From: Helochares maculicollis | Taxonomy: Eukaryota > Arthropoda > Insecta > Coleoptera > Hydrophilidae | NCBI GenBank assembly: GCA_033557835.1 | Contig: JAWQRO010000241.1 | Span: forward strand, 1-46,853 | Length of the DNA stretch: 46,853 nt | Direction of reading: 5' to 3' | Shown here: one piece after another, positions 1 to 10,223 of the stretch | Numbering within the stretch: position 1 is the stretch's first letter | How the letters are laid out: every line of letters begins with the position of its first letter | The notes under the pieces: generated by a model | Told to the model about the DNA's origin: nothing | Databases searched by the model: none | What the model saw: the letters and a program-made list of their open reading frames with translations, nothing else | Made by a program: the position numbers and the translations under genes

Positions 1-282
1 ATTTAACCTTTCAGCAATCTCACGAGTAGTTATTCGGCGGTTTGCATCTATCATTGCTTTTATTTGGTCTTCGTCGGCTTCAATGGGTCTTCCAGAACGT
101 GGAGCATCTTCAATATCGAAATTGCCGAAACGAAATTTTGCAAACCAATTTTGGCATTGTCGTTCGCTTAATACATCTTCTCCATACACTTCACGTAATT
201 TTCGTCTTGCTTGAACTGCATTTTTACCTTTTCGGTAATAAAAAAGTAAAATATGCCGAAAATGCTGCTTTCTATTTTCCAT
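1..282 (-). CDS. mariner transposase, N-terminal 94 codons
   Basis: N-terminal DNA-binding part of a mariner transposase, the enzyme that binds the ITRs and cuts and pastes the element at TA. The reading frame starts at ATG 282 and is open without a stop to the window edge. Seen in order: MENRKQHFRHILLFYYRKGK (start), an SERQCQNWFAKF helix-turn-helix segment around residues 39-50, the linker PRSGRP near residue 61, and the start of the second helix-turn-helix (TTREIAERL) at the edge. These are standard mariner HTH motifs, closest in my judgement to the mellifera subfamily. The catalytic D,D34D domain lies to the left of the window. An undisrupted frame contrasts with the three decayed mariners further right and suggests this copy is the youngest. 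Confidence 0.9.
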   Translation of the reverse strand, partial: MENRKQHFRHILLFYYRKGKNAVQARRKLREVYGEDVLSERQCQNWFAKFRFGNFDIEDAPRSGRPIEADEDQIKAMIDANRRITTREIAERLN

Positions 283-463
283 CTTTGATACAGCACAAAA
301 AAACTATTGCAAAGAATTTCACCAAATTTTTAACAAACAAGCCTTACTATACCACTTGTCAAAATATATAACTTGTATGCGACTTAACTGTGAAGTTGGC
401 TGTAAAATATGATTAGATCTATCTGTTGGGGAAAAAAAAGAAATTACTTTCCAACCAACCTAA
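1..463 (-). mobile_element. mariner transposon, 5' part, runs off left edge
   Basis: The 5' end of a Tc1/mariner DNA transposon reading leftwards. On the minus strand it opens at base 463 with an inverted terminal repeat, TTAGGTTGGTTGGAAAGTAA, and base pairs 464-465 are TA, the obligatory mariner target dinucleotide. A 181-bp leader (463-283) precedes the transposase start codon at 282. The terminal sequence resembles ITRs of the mellifera/cecropia group of mariners. The 3' half and second ITR lie outside the window, so integrity of the whole copy cannot be judged. Confidence 0.9.
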
Positions 464-465
464 TA

Positions 466-870
466 GTATGTTCAATTTAACTTCCAGTTATAGTTAAAGT
501 TAACTTTAAATATATCACTAATGTTTACGTTGAATCGTTTTATTATACTATATATTTATCTCGTACATAATAGCATGTTTGTTGGTTGTTGATTTTTGTC
601 TTTCTAACTCAGTAATCCTTGGGAGGGATCCTTTTATTGACAACTTAGCCTTCGACTAGGTTGGTCTACCATGTTTCAGGTATAGATACCCCCTGGCCCA
701 GACGTTGCGATTTTTCTTTTGGCTAAAGGCATATTGAAATAACAGACGCCGTTCTTAACATTTAATGTATCGCATTACAACATTTTCGTATAATAGTACT
801 TTTTATTTTAAATAAATAGCTAGGACACTTTGAGGCGTACTCATATTTCTTCTTTAAGTATGTCTTCTTC
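466..870. other. no gene seen between mariner and LINE 3' end
   Basis: AT-rich DNA inside what should be an intron of the pickpocket gene. A slightly GC-richer block at about 615-710 has no frame I recognise and may be an old repeat. No splice-flanked coding exon was found. Confidence 0.4.
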
Positions 871-1234
871 TTTCAGTGCCTTCTACTATAGAAGATCGGC
901 AACAATCCCGGCGTATTCTTCTCTATCCTGAGATCTTCTCAATAGAATGCCCGAAATCAGACCCGTCCAGTCCCGTATGTTTTTAAGCCAGGAACACTGT
1001 CAGCGCTCCGGTCCCCGCTTACCCTCAATTTTGCCTTCCATCACAAGTTGCAAAAATTCATATTTTTCGTGTCTCATTACGTGGCCGAGATATACGGTTT
1101 TTCGCTTTTATATTATTTATGAGTTCATGTACTCAGTCCATTAGGTGTAAAACTTCCACGTTGCTGGTGTGGGAACTCCACGATATTTTTAACATTCGCC
1201 GAAAAATCCACATTTCAAACCCCTCAAATCTATT
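871..1234 (-). mobile_element. 5'-truncated LINE 3' end (short copy)
   Basis: About 360 bp closely matching 1537-1895, the 3' end of the longer LINE next to it. On the minus strand both encode the C-terminal tail of a non-LTR retrotransposon protein: RNETRK, then MEGKIEG and a WGPG or RGPG-like turn. They end at a short GGCACTGAAAGA segment followed by a purine-rich tail. The copy begins abruptly at about 1234, as 5'-truncated LINE insertions do. It is broken by frameshifts and cannot encode anything. It is either a second insertion of the same family or a local duplication. Confidence 0.75.
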
Positions 1235-1536
1235 TATATAATTTCCATTATTTCCTGAAGTTTAACAAAATAGTGTGGAAAGGATAACTTAAATACAATA
1301 ATTTATTGGCCCTTGCTCGACTATTCATAAACAACCATAGGCTGAAGTATAAAAATCGAAGATTTTTCCTACTGTTGTACAAAATATGTTTAGAAATGCA
1401 TTAATTCTAATGGTCAGCAAAGCAGCTCAAGCTTACTTAAGGACTTTTCACTTATATTACAACAAGCAAAAATATTTGTGCAACTTTGATATCTGGCAGC
1501 TTTCACATAAGTATTGTTGTCTTAAACATATCTCTC

Positions 1537-3830
1537 TTTCAGTGCCATCTCCTATCGAAAATCAGCAACAATCCTGGCGTATTCTTCTCTATCCTGAGAG
1601 CTTCTGAATAGAACACCCGAATTCAGGCTCGTCCCGTATGTTTTTAACCCAAGAGCACTCTCTGTGTCCTGGTCCCCACCTACCTTCAATTTTGCCTTCC
1701 ATCATAAGTTGCAGAAATTCATATTTTTCGTGTCTCATTACGTGGCCGAAATATGCGGTTTTTCGCTTTTATATTATTTATGAGTTCATGTTCTCTATCC
1801 ATTAGGTGTAAAACTTACACGTTGTTGATGTGGGAAGTCCACGATATTTTTAACATTCGCCGAAAAATCCACATTTCAAACCCCTCAACTCTATTCAAAC
1901 TACTGACTTTTAGCGTCCACCCTTCAACCCCGCACAACAGTATGGAACATATGTTACAATTGACAAAGTTGTATCTTATTTGGGTATTTAGTGATCTGTC
2001 GCTCAGCAGGTTACGCATTTTCAGGAAGTTCGTCCTGGCCATTTCAATTCGAGCTCTGATTTCCAAATCGAAATCCAGATCCTCCACAGTCCAGCAGCTC
2101 AGATATTTGAGCTTTGGGACCTTTGTTATCGGCGTTCCATTTACATATAGTTGTGTCTGTTAGCCTGGGTTCCGATTTACCACCAGGATCTTTGTCTGGG
2201 AAGTGTTGATTTTAAGTCCCATTTGGTCTCCCTCTGCTGATATTTTGCTGAGCAGCCTTTGCAATCCCTCAGCACTGTCTGCCATCACAACTGTGTCGTC
2301 GGCATATCTTAAGTTTTTCACCAGTGTTCCATTCACTTCAATTCCTTCCTTTGCACCTTCCAGTGCATTTTGGAATACTACTTCCGAATACACATTAAAG
2401 AGCATCGGGCTCAGTATACAGCCTTGTCTGACTCCACGCTTAATAGGCATTGCTTTCGTTTGCAAGCCCTCAAGTCTCACTGTCGCTACCTGGTGTTCAT
2501 AGAAGTACTAAATAATTTTTAGATCTTGGGAGTCCAATCCTTTCTTTTCTAGGACACTTGGCAGCCTATTGTGTTTGACAGTCAAATGCCTTGGCGTAGT
2601 CAAGAAACACAGATACACTTCCTTTCTTTGATCTCAGCACTTCTGTAGTAGTACCGACAGTGCAAACAACGCCTCTCTAGTTCCCAGGACCTCTCGAAAC
2701 CCCATCTGCAGTTTTCTCAGATCCAGATCGCACTTTTTGCGTATACGATTTTGGATTATCTTCAGAAATAACTTCAGTACCTGGCTCATTATACCAATCA
2801 GTTGGAACTCGTCGCCGCGTTTTGCCCCCGGTTTTTGGAGAGTGGAATAAATGTCGATTTTAGCCAAACTTGAGGTATATACCCGCTGTTATAGATGATG
2901 TTAAGAAGTTTAGTCAGGATTTTTAGGTTTTATCGTCTATAAGTTTCAGGAATTCTGGGTAATGTTGACAGGCCCAGCCGTTTTACTGTTTTTATTCCTT
3001 TCAAAGCCTGCTCTATTTCTGAGGTAAATATACTTTCTCCCATTTCTGTTTGTTGTTGGCTATAAAAAGGGAGGCCTTTGTCGTCGAAAAGTTCAAAAAT
3101 ATAGTTTAACCACACGTCTTGCAGTTCTTGTGCGTCTAAGATACTCTTGTTGCCTCAACTGATTATTCTTGTGTGTATTAGAGGGTTACGGTTAACTGTG
3201 ATTTCCTTGACTCTTTTGTGTATATTAAATAGGTTGTGTTATTAATACATATCCTCTATTTCCCTGCGTCTTTCTGCAAGCCATGTTTCTTTGGCATTTC
3301 TAATTTTATTTTTAATGAGTGCTTGAGCTTTTTTGTATTTTCCCATTTGCCTATTTTTGATCTTCCGCCGTTGTTCCATCAAGTCGAGAAGTTCGTGGGT
3401 CATCCATCCCTTGTGAGGTTTCTTGATGTTTTATTTTGTTATATAGTCTTGTGTGTCCAATATGGCTTCTTTAAGTTGCTTCCAGGTGTGTATTTTCTTC
3501 AATTGTTTGATCAGATTCTGCGTTTTTGTCAGCTTTACTCAGTCATTCGTTCAGTCTACCAGAGAAGGCTTGGCGTTTTGCTTCGTCCCTTAGAACTGCC
3601 ATATTGGATTTTCCCAAAAACACTTTTTTAAGTTGTTTTAATCGGATTCAGATATGAGCTATTACGGGATTGTGATCTGACTCTACATTTGCACCAGGGC
3701 AGGTTTTAACACTACGAATACAATTTCTGTACCTCTTTAGCAACAGTATGTAATCATATTTGATTTCTAACTGGATGATCTGGTGTGCCTTAGTGAGAGT
3801 ATATCGCTGTAATTAATCATCAGAATTGTT
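1537..3830 (-). pseudogene. LINE (non-LTR retrotransposon) relic, endonuclease C-end to RT C-end
   Basis: A decayed non-LTR retrotransposon ORF2 read from about 3830 down to 1537. Pieces in order: the end of an APE-type endonuclease (YDYILLLKRYRN then a SDHNPV motif, about 3770-3680); a linker with KPHKGWMTHELLDLMEQRRK (about 3420-3360); the RT start (about 3110-2930); RT with GTREALFALSVL (2690-2640); RRGVRQGCILSPMLFN-like motif with YADDT catalytic box (2440-2290); and the C-terminal FEMWIFRRMLKISW (about 1885-1840). Several frameshifts and stops separate these. The family resembles elements often mis-annotated as craniofacial-development-protein-2-like in insects; I do not assign a clade. 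It lies antisense inside the pickpocket gene. Confidence 0.88.
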
Positions 3831-4014
3831 GTAAGCTCCCTAAAATTTAATAATTATTTTTCGAATTTTTTGCATTTGTTTTTTTCCGTTATGCCAGATT
3901 GGCAAAACTGTTTCTATAGCTAACGAGAGAGGTTGCTGAAATCCAAGAATTTAAGGGTTATTACTTTAAAATTGATTGCTTAGAAAAAGCTGGCATGCCT
4001 TCTAGGGTATATTA

Positions 4015-5641
4015 ATCAGGACATACCATTATATCTTATATTGGTAGCTTTCTGTTCGGATCTCCCTTACTGTAAATATTTGATCCGTTGTTGATCTTCC
4101 TTTATGGAAACCTACTTGATATACCCCACTAAACTCTCAATTTAATCTTTCTTTCTTTTTGCCCTCGTTTTATGGACTCAACGTAGTACCGCCTTTTTCA
4201 AATTATTTGACATCTTTTCTTCTGTGCATATCTTGTTTATCAGATCATACACACTCTCTCCAAGTCCTGCACTCATTTCTTTCAACAACTCTAAAATCAG
4301 ACCATCTTCACCAGGTCATTTATTGTTTTCAGAATCTTTATTACTTCTTACATCTCATTCGTATCTGCTAAGTACTAGTATTCTGTTTCTTGTTCTTCCT
4401 CTTCCAAGATAATTCCTTACATACACTTAAATGCATCCTTCTCTCCTACACCCTCGTTGTTTCATATGTCTTGGAAGTATTCTGCCTACTATTCACCGTC
4501 TCTCATCAATAGTTGGCTGTACTTATCTTTTCAAGCAATTGTTCTTGCCCATAATTTCTTTGTAAGCTACTTCTATTATTTGTATTTCCTTTCTCTAAAC
4601 TTCTTATGTTTCTTTCTCAATATTGCCTTACACATACTTCCTAAGTCTTGATGTCTTTTCTAGTTTCTCCAGTTTTCATTTTGCAACATATTGATTCTCA
4701 CCTTATTTCTCAGTTCTAGTTTGATTTCGCATTCGGTGTCATATCACTCTTCCTCTTTTCATTATTACACATGGTTTCTTCGGCCACCTATGACATATGT
4801 TGTGCTATTTTTTCCCGTAGTTCCTCCATAGTTTCGTTTCCATCTGCTGAAATTTCTCTCTTCCCTTCTATCAATCTCTCTCAATTGCTCCATAGTATGT
4901 ATCCTTTTTATATTCAAGTTTTTGTATCTTCCTGCGCGTTTTCCCTCAGTTTGCGACATTTTCGGTTCCATTCTGATTCTTACTAAGAAATGATCACTTT
5001 TTGTGTCCATTCTTCTGTATTTGTATTGCACAATTCAGCCTTTGTGTCTATTAATACATGATCTATTTCGTTCCTGTCTCTGTCATCAGGAACCCTCCAA
5101 ATACCTTCAAAAATGTGTTTCCTTTGGAAGATCATGCTTTTGATAAATATTCTCATTAGGTTTCTCAAGTTTTCTGAGCTTTCCCATTGTTGGCATTTTT
5201 AAACATTTGCATCCCCCTTTATCATCTTCATGTCATAGCATGGGATGTTATCATACTCTTTCTCTCTCTAATTGATTATAGAAATCGTCCTTTGCTATTA
5301 TATCTACATCCTCAGTTGGAGCATCAATGTTCATTAAGCTGAGTTTTTGGGTATCTGCCCCTTAATCTTATAACAGATTCTATCCTAAATTAATTTAAAT
5401 GTTATTATTAATTCCTGCAATCTCTTATCCACTAACAATCTCATCCCTATTCTACTATTCTTTCCATCACTGTTAAGCAAATATGTAGTTGTCTATTCTG
5501 ATTATCTCCATGTTCTTTTGTTTGGTTTCCTGAAGAGCGACTACGTCCAGCTTGTATAACTTAATTTCATTTGTTAGCTTCCTAATTGCGCCTTCCTTAT
5601 TAAATGTTCTTACATTTGGAGTTCCTAGAAATAATATATTT
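4015..5641 (-). pseudogene. second LINE relic, APE endonuclease plus partial RT
   Basis: A different non-LTR element from the one at 1537-3830. On the minus strand it opens with NVRTFNKEGAIRKLTNEIKL and VVALQETKQ (5632-5530), the N-terminus of an APE-like endonuclease. The endonuclease end is RNEIDHVLID and KSDHFLVRIRM (about 5085-4965), where the DH pair is catalytic in the family. Next come an RT linker, PGEDGLILELLKEM-like residues (about 4310-4270), and after an internal deletion VYQVGFHKGRSTTDQIFT (4130-4070). The GRSTTDQIF type of RT differs from the GTREALFA type of its neighbour, so these are two families side by side. Many stops; dead. Its 5' end is only about 40 bp from the pickpocket splice acceptor at 5680. 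Confidence 0.85.
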
Positions 5642-5680
5642 AGTTGTTTAGCTTAGTACTTAAAACACACTTAATTGCAG

Positions 5681-6051
5681 TATTCAAGAAGAATTTGCCA
5701 TCGTCGAGTTGACTCTAGAGCGATTACCAACTGAAAGGTACAAAAGGAGCGTTGTTCGAGGAAAATTGGATCTTGTAGGTAAGCATTTAATTCAAAATAG
5801 TAGTGTTAGCAATAAAATTCACTAATAGTACTTTTTTTATATTTACAGTCTCTATAGGAGGTACAACAGCACTCTTTCTAGGTGCCAGCATCTTAACATT
5901 TGTGGAAATTATTTACTATTTCACCTTGAGAGCACTGTTCAACTTTTATGATGCTAAAAAGGAAGCATCTGAAGCCATGAAAAAATCTAAGGAGATCACT
6001 CTGGGGACTAATCCCTATGATTTTAGCACCTACTTAACACCGGTTAATTAA
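5681..6051 (+). CDS. ppk: pickpocket-type DEG/ENaC sodium channel, last two coding exons
   Basis: C-terminal end of an epithelial/degenerin sodium channel subunit of the insect pickpocket family, a plasma-membrane trimeric cation channel used in chemo- and mechanosensation or osmoregulation. Exon A is 5681-5778 (acceptor TTAATTGCAG, donor GTAAGC), followed by a 70-nt intron and exon B 5849-6051 (acceptor ATTTACAG, stop TAA 6049-6051). The join completes a valine codon. The frame reads GKLDLVVSIGGTTALFLGAS then a long hydrophobic run ending FVEIIYYFTLR: this is TM2, with GAS being the G/S-x-S selectivity filter of the family. About 30 cytoplasmic residues follow, ending TPVN. Upstream exons (TM1 and the Cys-rich extracellular domain) are not in the window. 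They must lie left of base 1 or be unrecognised, separated by over 5 kb of LINE and mariner DNA. The specific paralogue cannot be assigned, so the symbol is a family label. Confidence 0.9.
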
Positions 6052-6142
6052 AATTCATTAACCGAGACCCTAACAAGTTTATAAAATCACACAGTATGAA
6101 CTATAATTAAGGGAGTAGTTTCATATTTATTTCGTTGTTATG

Positions 6143-7174
6143 TCACCTTAAGTAGTCCTCAGCTGTACGTCCAAAACTATCCCGGTTATCAGGAAAAGCA
6201 CCCAATTGTTTCAATTTTTCATAAGCTTCCAACTGTTTGTTTTTAGCGGCACAATGTAGAGGAGTGAATTTAGTTTCATTCGATGCATTTATGTCCATTT
6301 TACACTCTGTGGTCAAGAACTCAATCATTTCAAGCAATCCTTGCGACGCTACTAAGTGTAAAGCAGTGTATCCTTGTTTAGTCAGATCATTTAGATTTAA
6401 GCTATGATCGAGCAACAAATTGACAATTTCTTTGCTGCCACTTAAAGCAGCGTCATGCATAGGCGAATATCCACAGTTGTCTCGCTTGATTTCCACTTTA
6501 TGTTTTAACAAATAGGCAACAACTGCATATCGGCCGTGTAGGCAGGCTATGTGAAGTCCTGTCCGCCCATTTTTGGTCTGTTCATCTAAGTTTGCATCTG
6601 AGTGAATTAAAAGTTGCACGATATCCAAATTTCCTGTGTAAAATACATATGATAAGCGTTTTTAATTGAGATATAAACCAGATAGAATTCATAAAAATAT
6701 AGATTTTTGAATAGTTTTACCTTCTCGGCAGGCAAGATGGAACGCAGTCCAACCGTCCTTATTCCTATAGTTCACAATAGCCTCGTTTTGTATCAGAAAT
6801 TTGCATACTTCATATGGCTGCCCTGTGTCCATTTTAGTGCAGGCTAACATTAAAGGTGTCCAGTCTGCTTTTTTCAGTGCATTTATGTTTGCCCCATTTC
6901 TAACAAGGATCTGAACAATTTCAAGCTGTCCAAATTGGGCAGCGTCATGAAGAGGTGTCTTATTGTCACTATTTCTCACATCGACATTTATATCTGGTTT
7001 GGCTGATAAAATTGTCCTTATCACATCTGTGTAGCCACTTTGGGCTGCAAAATGCAGTATAGTATTGCCACCTTCGCACTTAACATCTTCTAGGTGAACT
7101 TCTTCATTGGCAAGAAAATCCTTAAAGAACTCGTGATCATTAGTTTGGGAAGCTGCTACTAATTTTTTCCACAT
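6143..7174 (-). CDS. ANKRD16: ankyrin repeat domain-containing protein 16
   Basis: A complete small gene of two coding exons: 7174-6721 and 6633-6143, joined across an 87-nt GT-AG intron (6720-6634) that splits a glycine codon. The product is 314 aa, made almost wholly of about eight ankyrin repeats (NTILHFAAQSG, KTPLHDAAQFG, WTPLMLAC, WTAFHLACREG, RTGLHIACLHG, YSPMHDAALSG, YTALHLVASQG, FTPLHCAAKN). Segments such as LKKADWTPLMLACT, NKDGWTAFHLACREG and KRDNCGYSPMHDA match ANKRD16 specifically rather than generic ankyrin proteins. In mammals ANKRD16 binds alanyl-tRNA synthetase and limits serine misincorporation (established for mouse). A similar role here is inference. The start ATG 7174 sits 12 nt after a good acceptor (TTTATTTCAG, 7196-7187), so at least one 5' untranslated exon is expected. 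A donor at 7320-7319 is one candidate. It converges on the pickpocket gene with 91 bp between stops. Confidence 0.92.
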
Positions 7175-7189
7175 TTGAATTATATACTG

Positions 7190-7780
7190 AAATAAATGCA
7201 TATATTACTATGTCACCAAGTCTAAAATGTGAAGCTTGTATGTTTATTTATTATTTGTATAGCTTATATAATTGATAAAAATATATATAAATATAGAAAG
7301 GGAAATTCTTTGAATCAAACCTGCCTCAGATGTGAGCTAGGGGTTGCCTTCAGCTGCTAAATGAAAACAAAATATTTAATACACTTTTGTATCTAAAAAA
7401 TGACATAATAATCTGCTTGTTTAATTTCAATCTAAGAGCAAAACTGAAATAGATTTTGCCATTTTGTTTGTACAAACTATGGTTGAAAATTGTGTAGAAA
7501 GAAAGCAGAGCATTAAGTAAATAGAATTTATTGTTGATTTTTAGAAGCTACAATTTGATTTGACATTGTTGTGACTAACAAAATTCATAGCTTAAAGTTA
7601 TTTTCCCAGTATGAGTAATAACCACAAACAGCTATAGGCCGAGCATAGCTGTTCTTCTGCCTTTTGTGCTATTATGAAAAGCTGGTCGTCATAAATCCTA
7701 AACTAAAGATACATTGTTGATATTAATAAACTTTTCTATGAAAAATCAGTTTTATTTTTATAATTTTTAATTGATTATAG
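7190..7780. other. likely ANKRD16 upstream region, no coding seen
   Basis: Contains, on the minus strand, a plausible 5' untranslated exon ending at the donor AGGCAG/GTTTGATT (exon end 7321). No TATA box or CpG block is evident. The promoter of ANKRD16 is inferred to lie somewhere here or just to the right. Confidence 0.3.
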
Positions 7781-8028
7781 ACAATTTTCGACATAAGGAT
7801 CTTCTGAAATTCTTCTACAAGATTAGTTGTAATGAAATAATAAAATATTCTCATATTTTGGTTTCACGACCTACTATTTTAATAATAAATTCAAGCTTAG
7901 CAAAGCAGACAATGGACTTTAAAGGTTATCGTAAACAACTAATCAATCCAGTTGAAAGCAAAAAAATTGCTACACTTGTTCAGAATTCGAGCACTGAGTT
8001 TGTGAATGTTACGAATCAAATGTCTTAA
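7781..8028 (+). CDS. orphan terminal coding exon, unknown protein
   Basis: An open frame of 81 codons running from a splice acceptor (TTAATTGATTATAG, AG at 7779-7780) to TAA at 8026-8028, with no ATG near its beginning. That pattern suits a last coding exon rather than a stand-alone ORF. The first full codons read NFRHKDLLKFFYKISCNEII, and the end reads VNVTNQMS. Segments such as KISCNEIIKYSHIL loosely recall an mTERF-type helical repeat, but the resemblance is too weak to assign. No upstream exon could be identified; a preceding exon would have to end in phase 1. It could instead be a decayed gene fragment or a chance frame. Confidence 0.3.
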
Positions 8029-9005
8029 TATCAGATTAAATTATATTAAGCTTCATTATTAATTGTGTTAGCATCCACGCTCAGGTAGCAAAGGTAAAAA
8101 CTTAATATTGACAACTTAGATGTTAAAAGCATGGTCAATATTTTAAAATTTGTATGAAAAAATATACTGATTGAAATAAGGCATAGGCCTTTTATTTTTA
8201 GATAATTGTTTGAGTAACAGTAGATGTATATCCAAAGAACTTATTACATTCAAGATTAACAAACCCCGAACTTTAAGTGTTACTGATTAAATGCAGTTAG
8301 AAAAGGAATTGTTGCTCAAGTCGACGTACTAAAAAGTAGTAAAACTCGCAGAATACTCATAGCTTTATTTCTTTTTAATTGCAAGTCTACTAATGGTTAG
8401 AAGGCATTGCATTTTTGTATTAAACAATAAACTGACAGTTGTAAAACAAATGAAACATTTCTATCTTAGGTAGCAAGTTGGGTTCATTTATAAATTTCTT
8501 GTGTGTTGAGGTAGAACACTTATAAGCTTTTTTGAAGTCGATTTGTTCCTTTAAATAATTTAAAAATGCAATACATAATTATTGATAGCAAAAATAGGAT
8601 TTTTAATGACATGATTTATGATGTTAAAATAAAAATTTAAAATTCTTTCGGTTTTGCGCCCAAGATACGATATAAGAAAAACTATTTTGTAAATCCTTAC
8701 TTCCTATGCCATTTTTATAATTGTTGCTGCAAGAAATATTTATGATTATGTATTTTATACAGAAACTGTTATTAAAGGATAAAACCATTTCAAAGGCTCG
8801 TCCATAAGTTACTTAGTGAGTTCTTAATTTTTTTAAATGTAACTAAATAGTAAAAATATGACCGTTTTTTAAAATTGGAATTTTACTTTATATACGCGAC
8901 TATAAATTCGGTTTCATATGTAGAGATGTTTATCAAAATTTATTGGAAATATTATTAGGTATTAAATTTTTAGTAATTATACATAAGTGTCACCTGTTTA
9001 AACAA
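8029..9005. other. no gene seen
   Basis: AT-rich sequence with short frames only. I find no splice-bounded exon, transposon motif or RNA gene. Confidence 0.4.
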
Positions 9006-9970
9006 ACTTTCTTCCAAACCTTGCTTCTACTTCAGATACGTAGATGACATCATACTTACATATTAACCTATCAAAACCGATGAATTACTAAACACTTTTA
9101 ACAGCTTTCATCCTATATTATCCTTCACCATGAAAATAGAAACCAACAAAAAAATTGCATTCCTAGACACACTATTAATACATGAAGACTAATAAAATTA
9201 CAACAAACTGGTATCAAAACCCAACACGCAGCTGGAGATATATACATTTCGACTCAAACAACCCAATTTCACAAAAGAAAAATGTCCTAACAAACATCTC
9301 AAAATCCATAAAAATAGCAGACAAAAAATTCAAAGAAAAAAATATAAAAAATCACAAAAGCCTTTTTAGAAAATAACTACCCGTATAAATTAATACACAA
9401 TACAATCTCGTATATAACAAAAAACAACAACGATACCACAGAAGAAAAACCAAAAAAACTCAAGAATTCAAAATACGATCCAATTCCCTTTCTTAATCCA
9501 GGGTCATACATACACAAAAAGAAACTCGAAAAATTCAGTATAATATCTGCCTTCAGCACAACAACAAGAAATCCATCTTTATTAACTAACACAAAAAAAA
9601 TCAACAAGAATATTAACAACGTAGACTAAAAAATTAATTGCAAGGAATGCAATAAAAAATATACTGGAACTACGTGTCAACCACTCAAAAATAGAATAAA
9701 CCAACATAAATCAGACACAAATATTAAACCGAACAGCACAGCTTTAGCAAAACACGCCAACAACCACATTCGTTCGACTATGAGAACACAAAAATTGGCG
9801 AGGTCATTTGCTATCAGGACTATGTCAGGTAGGTCGGCAACGTCTTCTATTGGAAATTCTACACATAAAAACAAAAGAAAATGCCTGCAACAGAAAGAAA
9901 GACATTGCCGACCTACCCCCAGAATATGAAGCCATACTTACTACGAAAAAACAGAGAAGGCACTAAAGTA
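9006..9970 (+). pseudogene. Penelope-like element (copy 1), RT end plus GIY-YIG endonuclease
   Basis: A 5'-truncated Penelope-like retroelement. PLEs encode a reverse transcriptase related to telomerase and a GIY-YIG nuclease. Seen in order: the RT box FRYVDDIIL (about 9035-9060), FNSFHPILSFTM and KKIAFLDTLLIHED (9100-9188). After a frameshift come TNWYQNPTRSWRYIHFDSNN (9203-9262), a linker, and CKECNKKYTGTTCQPLKNRI (9631-9690), the zinc-finger and YIG-like (here YTG) endonuclease core. KHANNH and FDYENTKIGEVICYQDYV follow. The C-terminus is LLLEILHIKT...KKDIADLPPEYEAILTTKK, ending at TAA about 9965. At least three frameshifts or stops make it inactive. Three other copies occur in the window (15340-15720, 20830-22020, 46430-46853). 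Confidence 0.9.
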
Positions 9971-10017
9971 AATAATAAAACAATTAATTGGTTACCAATA
10001 AACAAAATGTGAAGTAA

Positions 10018-10180
10018 ATTTTATGATTCAAATGCTATTTTCTTGCTATAGATGTTTATTTAGCTGCTAACATAAATAATAAATGATGATGCTTCTTGTT
10101 AAAATGAAGCGAAACTGTAATGATTAACAGCTAAATAAACATCTATAGCTATTAAATAGCGTTTAAATCATAAAATTAAC
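10018..10180 (+). repeat. PLE 3' inverted repeat with hammerhead-like loop (copy 1)
   Basis: Non-coding 3' part of PLE copy 1. Left arm 10018-10069 (TTTTATGATTCAAATGCTAT ... TAGCTGCTAA) is the inverse of right arm about 10122-10178 (TTAACAGCTAAATAAACATC ... ATCATAAAA). The loop holds the hammerhead-like hairpin described separately. Such long-terminal-repeat-like or inverted pLTR arrangements are typical of Penelope elements. Confidence 0.75.
10083..10115 (+). ncRNA. hammerhead-ribozyme-like motif in PLE copy 1
   Basis: The segment reads ATGATGA, an extra T, then hairpin GCTTC/GAAGC, then GAAAC. This is the conserved core of a hammerhead ribozyme (CTGANGA, stem II, GAAA) except that the first core C is A here and one T is bulged. 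Penelope-like elements are known to carry hammerhead motifs. Stems I and III and the cleavage site could not be traced with confidence, and the C-to-A change would be expected to inactivate it. Confidence 0.5.
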
Positions 10181-10219
10181 ATCAATCAAATAAAATACGC
10201 TATAAATAATACAATAATT

Positions 10220-10223
<4 letters not shown>

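Noticed and set aside
1753..2163. 136-codon plus-strand open frame, and similar plus frames at 42-371, 947-1144, 2203-2502, 3236-3631, 4159-4651
   Set aside because: These are antisense shadows of mariner and LINE coding sequence read on the minus strand, where reverse transcriptase, endonuclease or transposase motifs are plain.
9377..9874. Minus-strand open frames of 65-80 codons
   Set aside because: Shadows of the PLE copy 1 protein on the plus strand, which carries the RT and GIY-YIG motifs.
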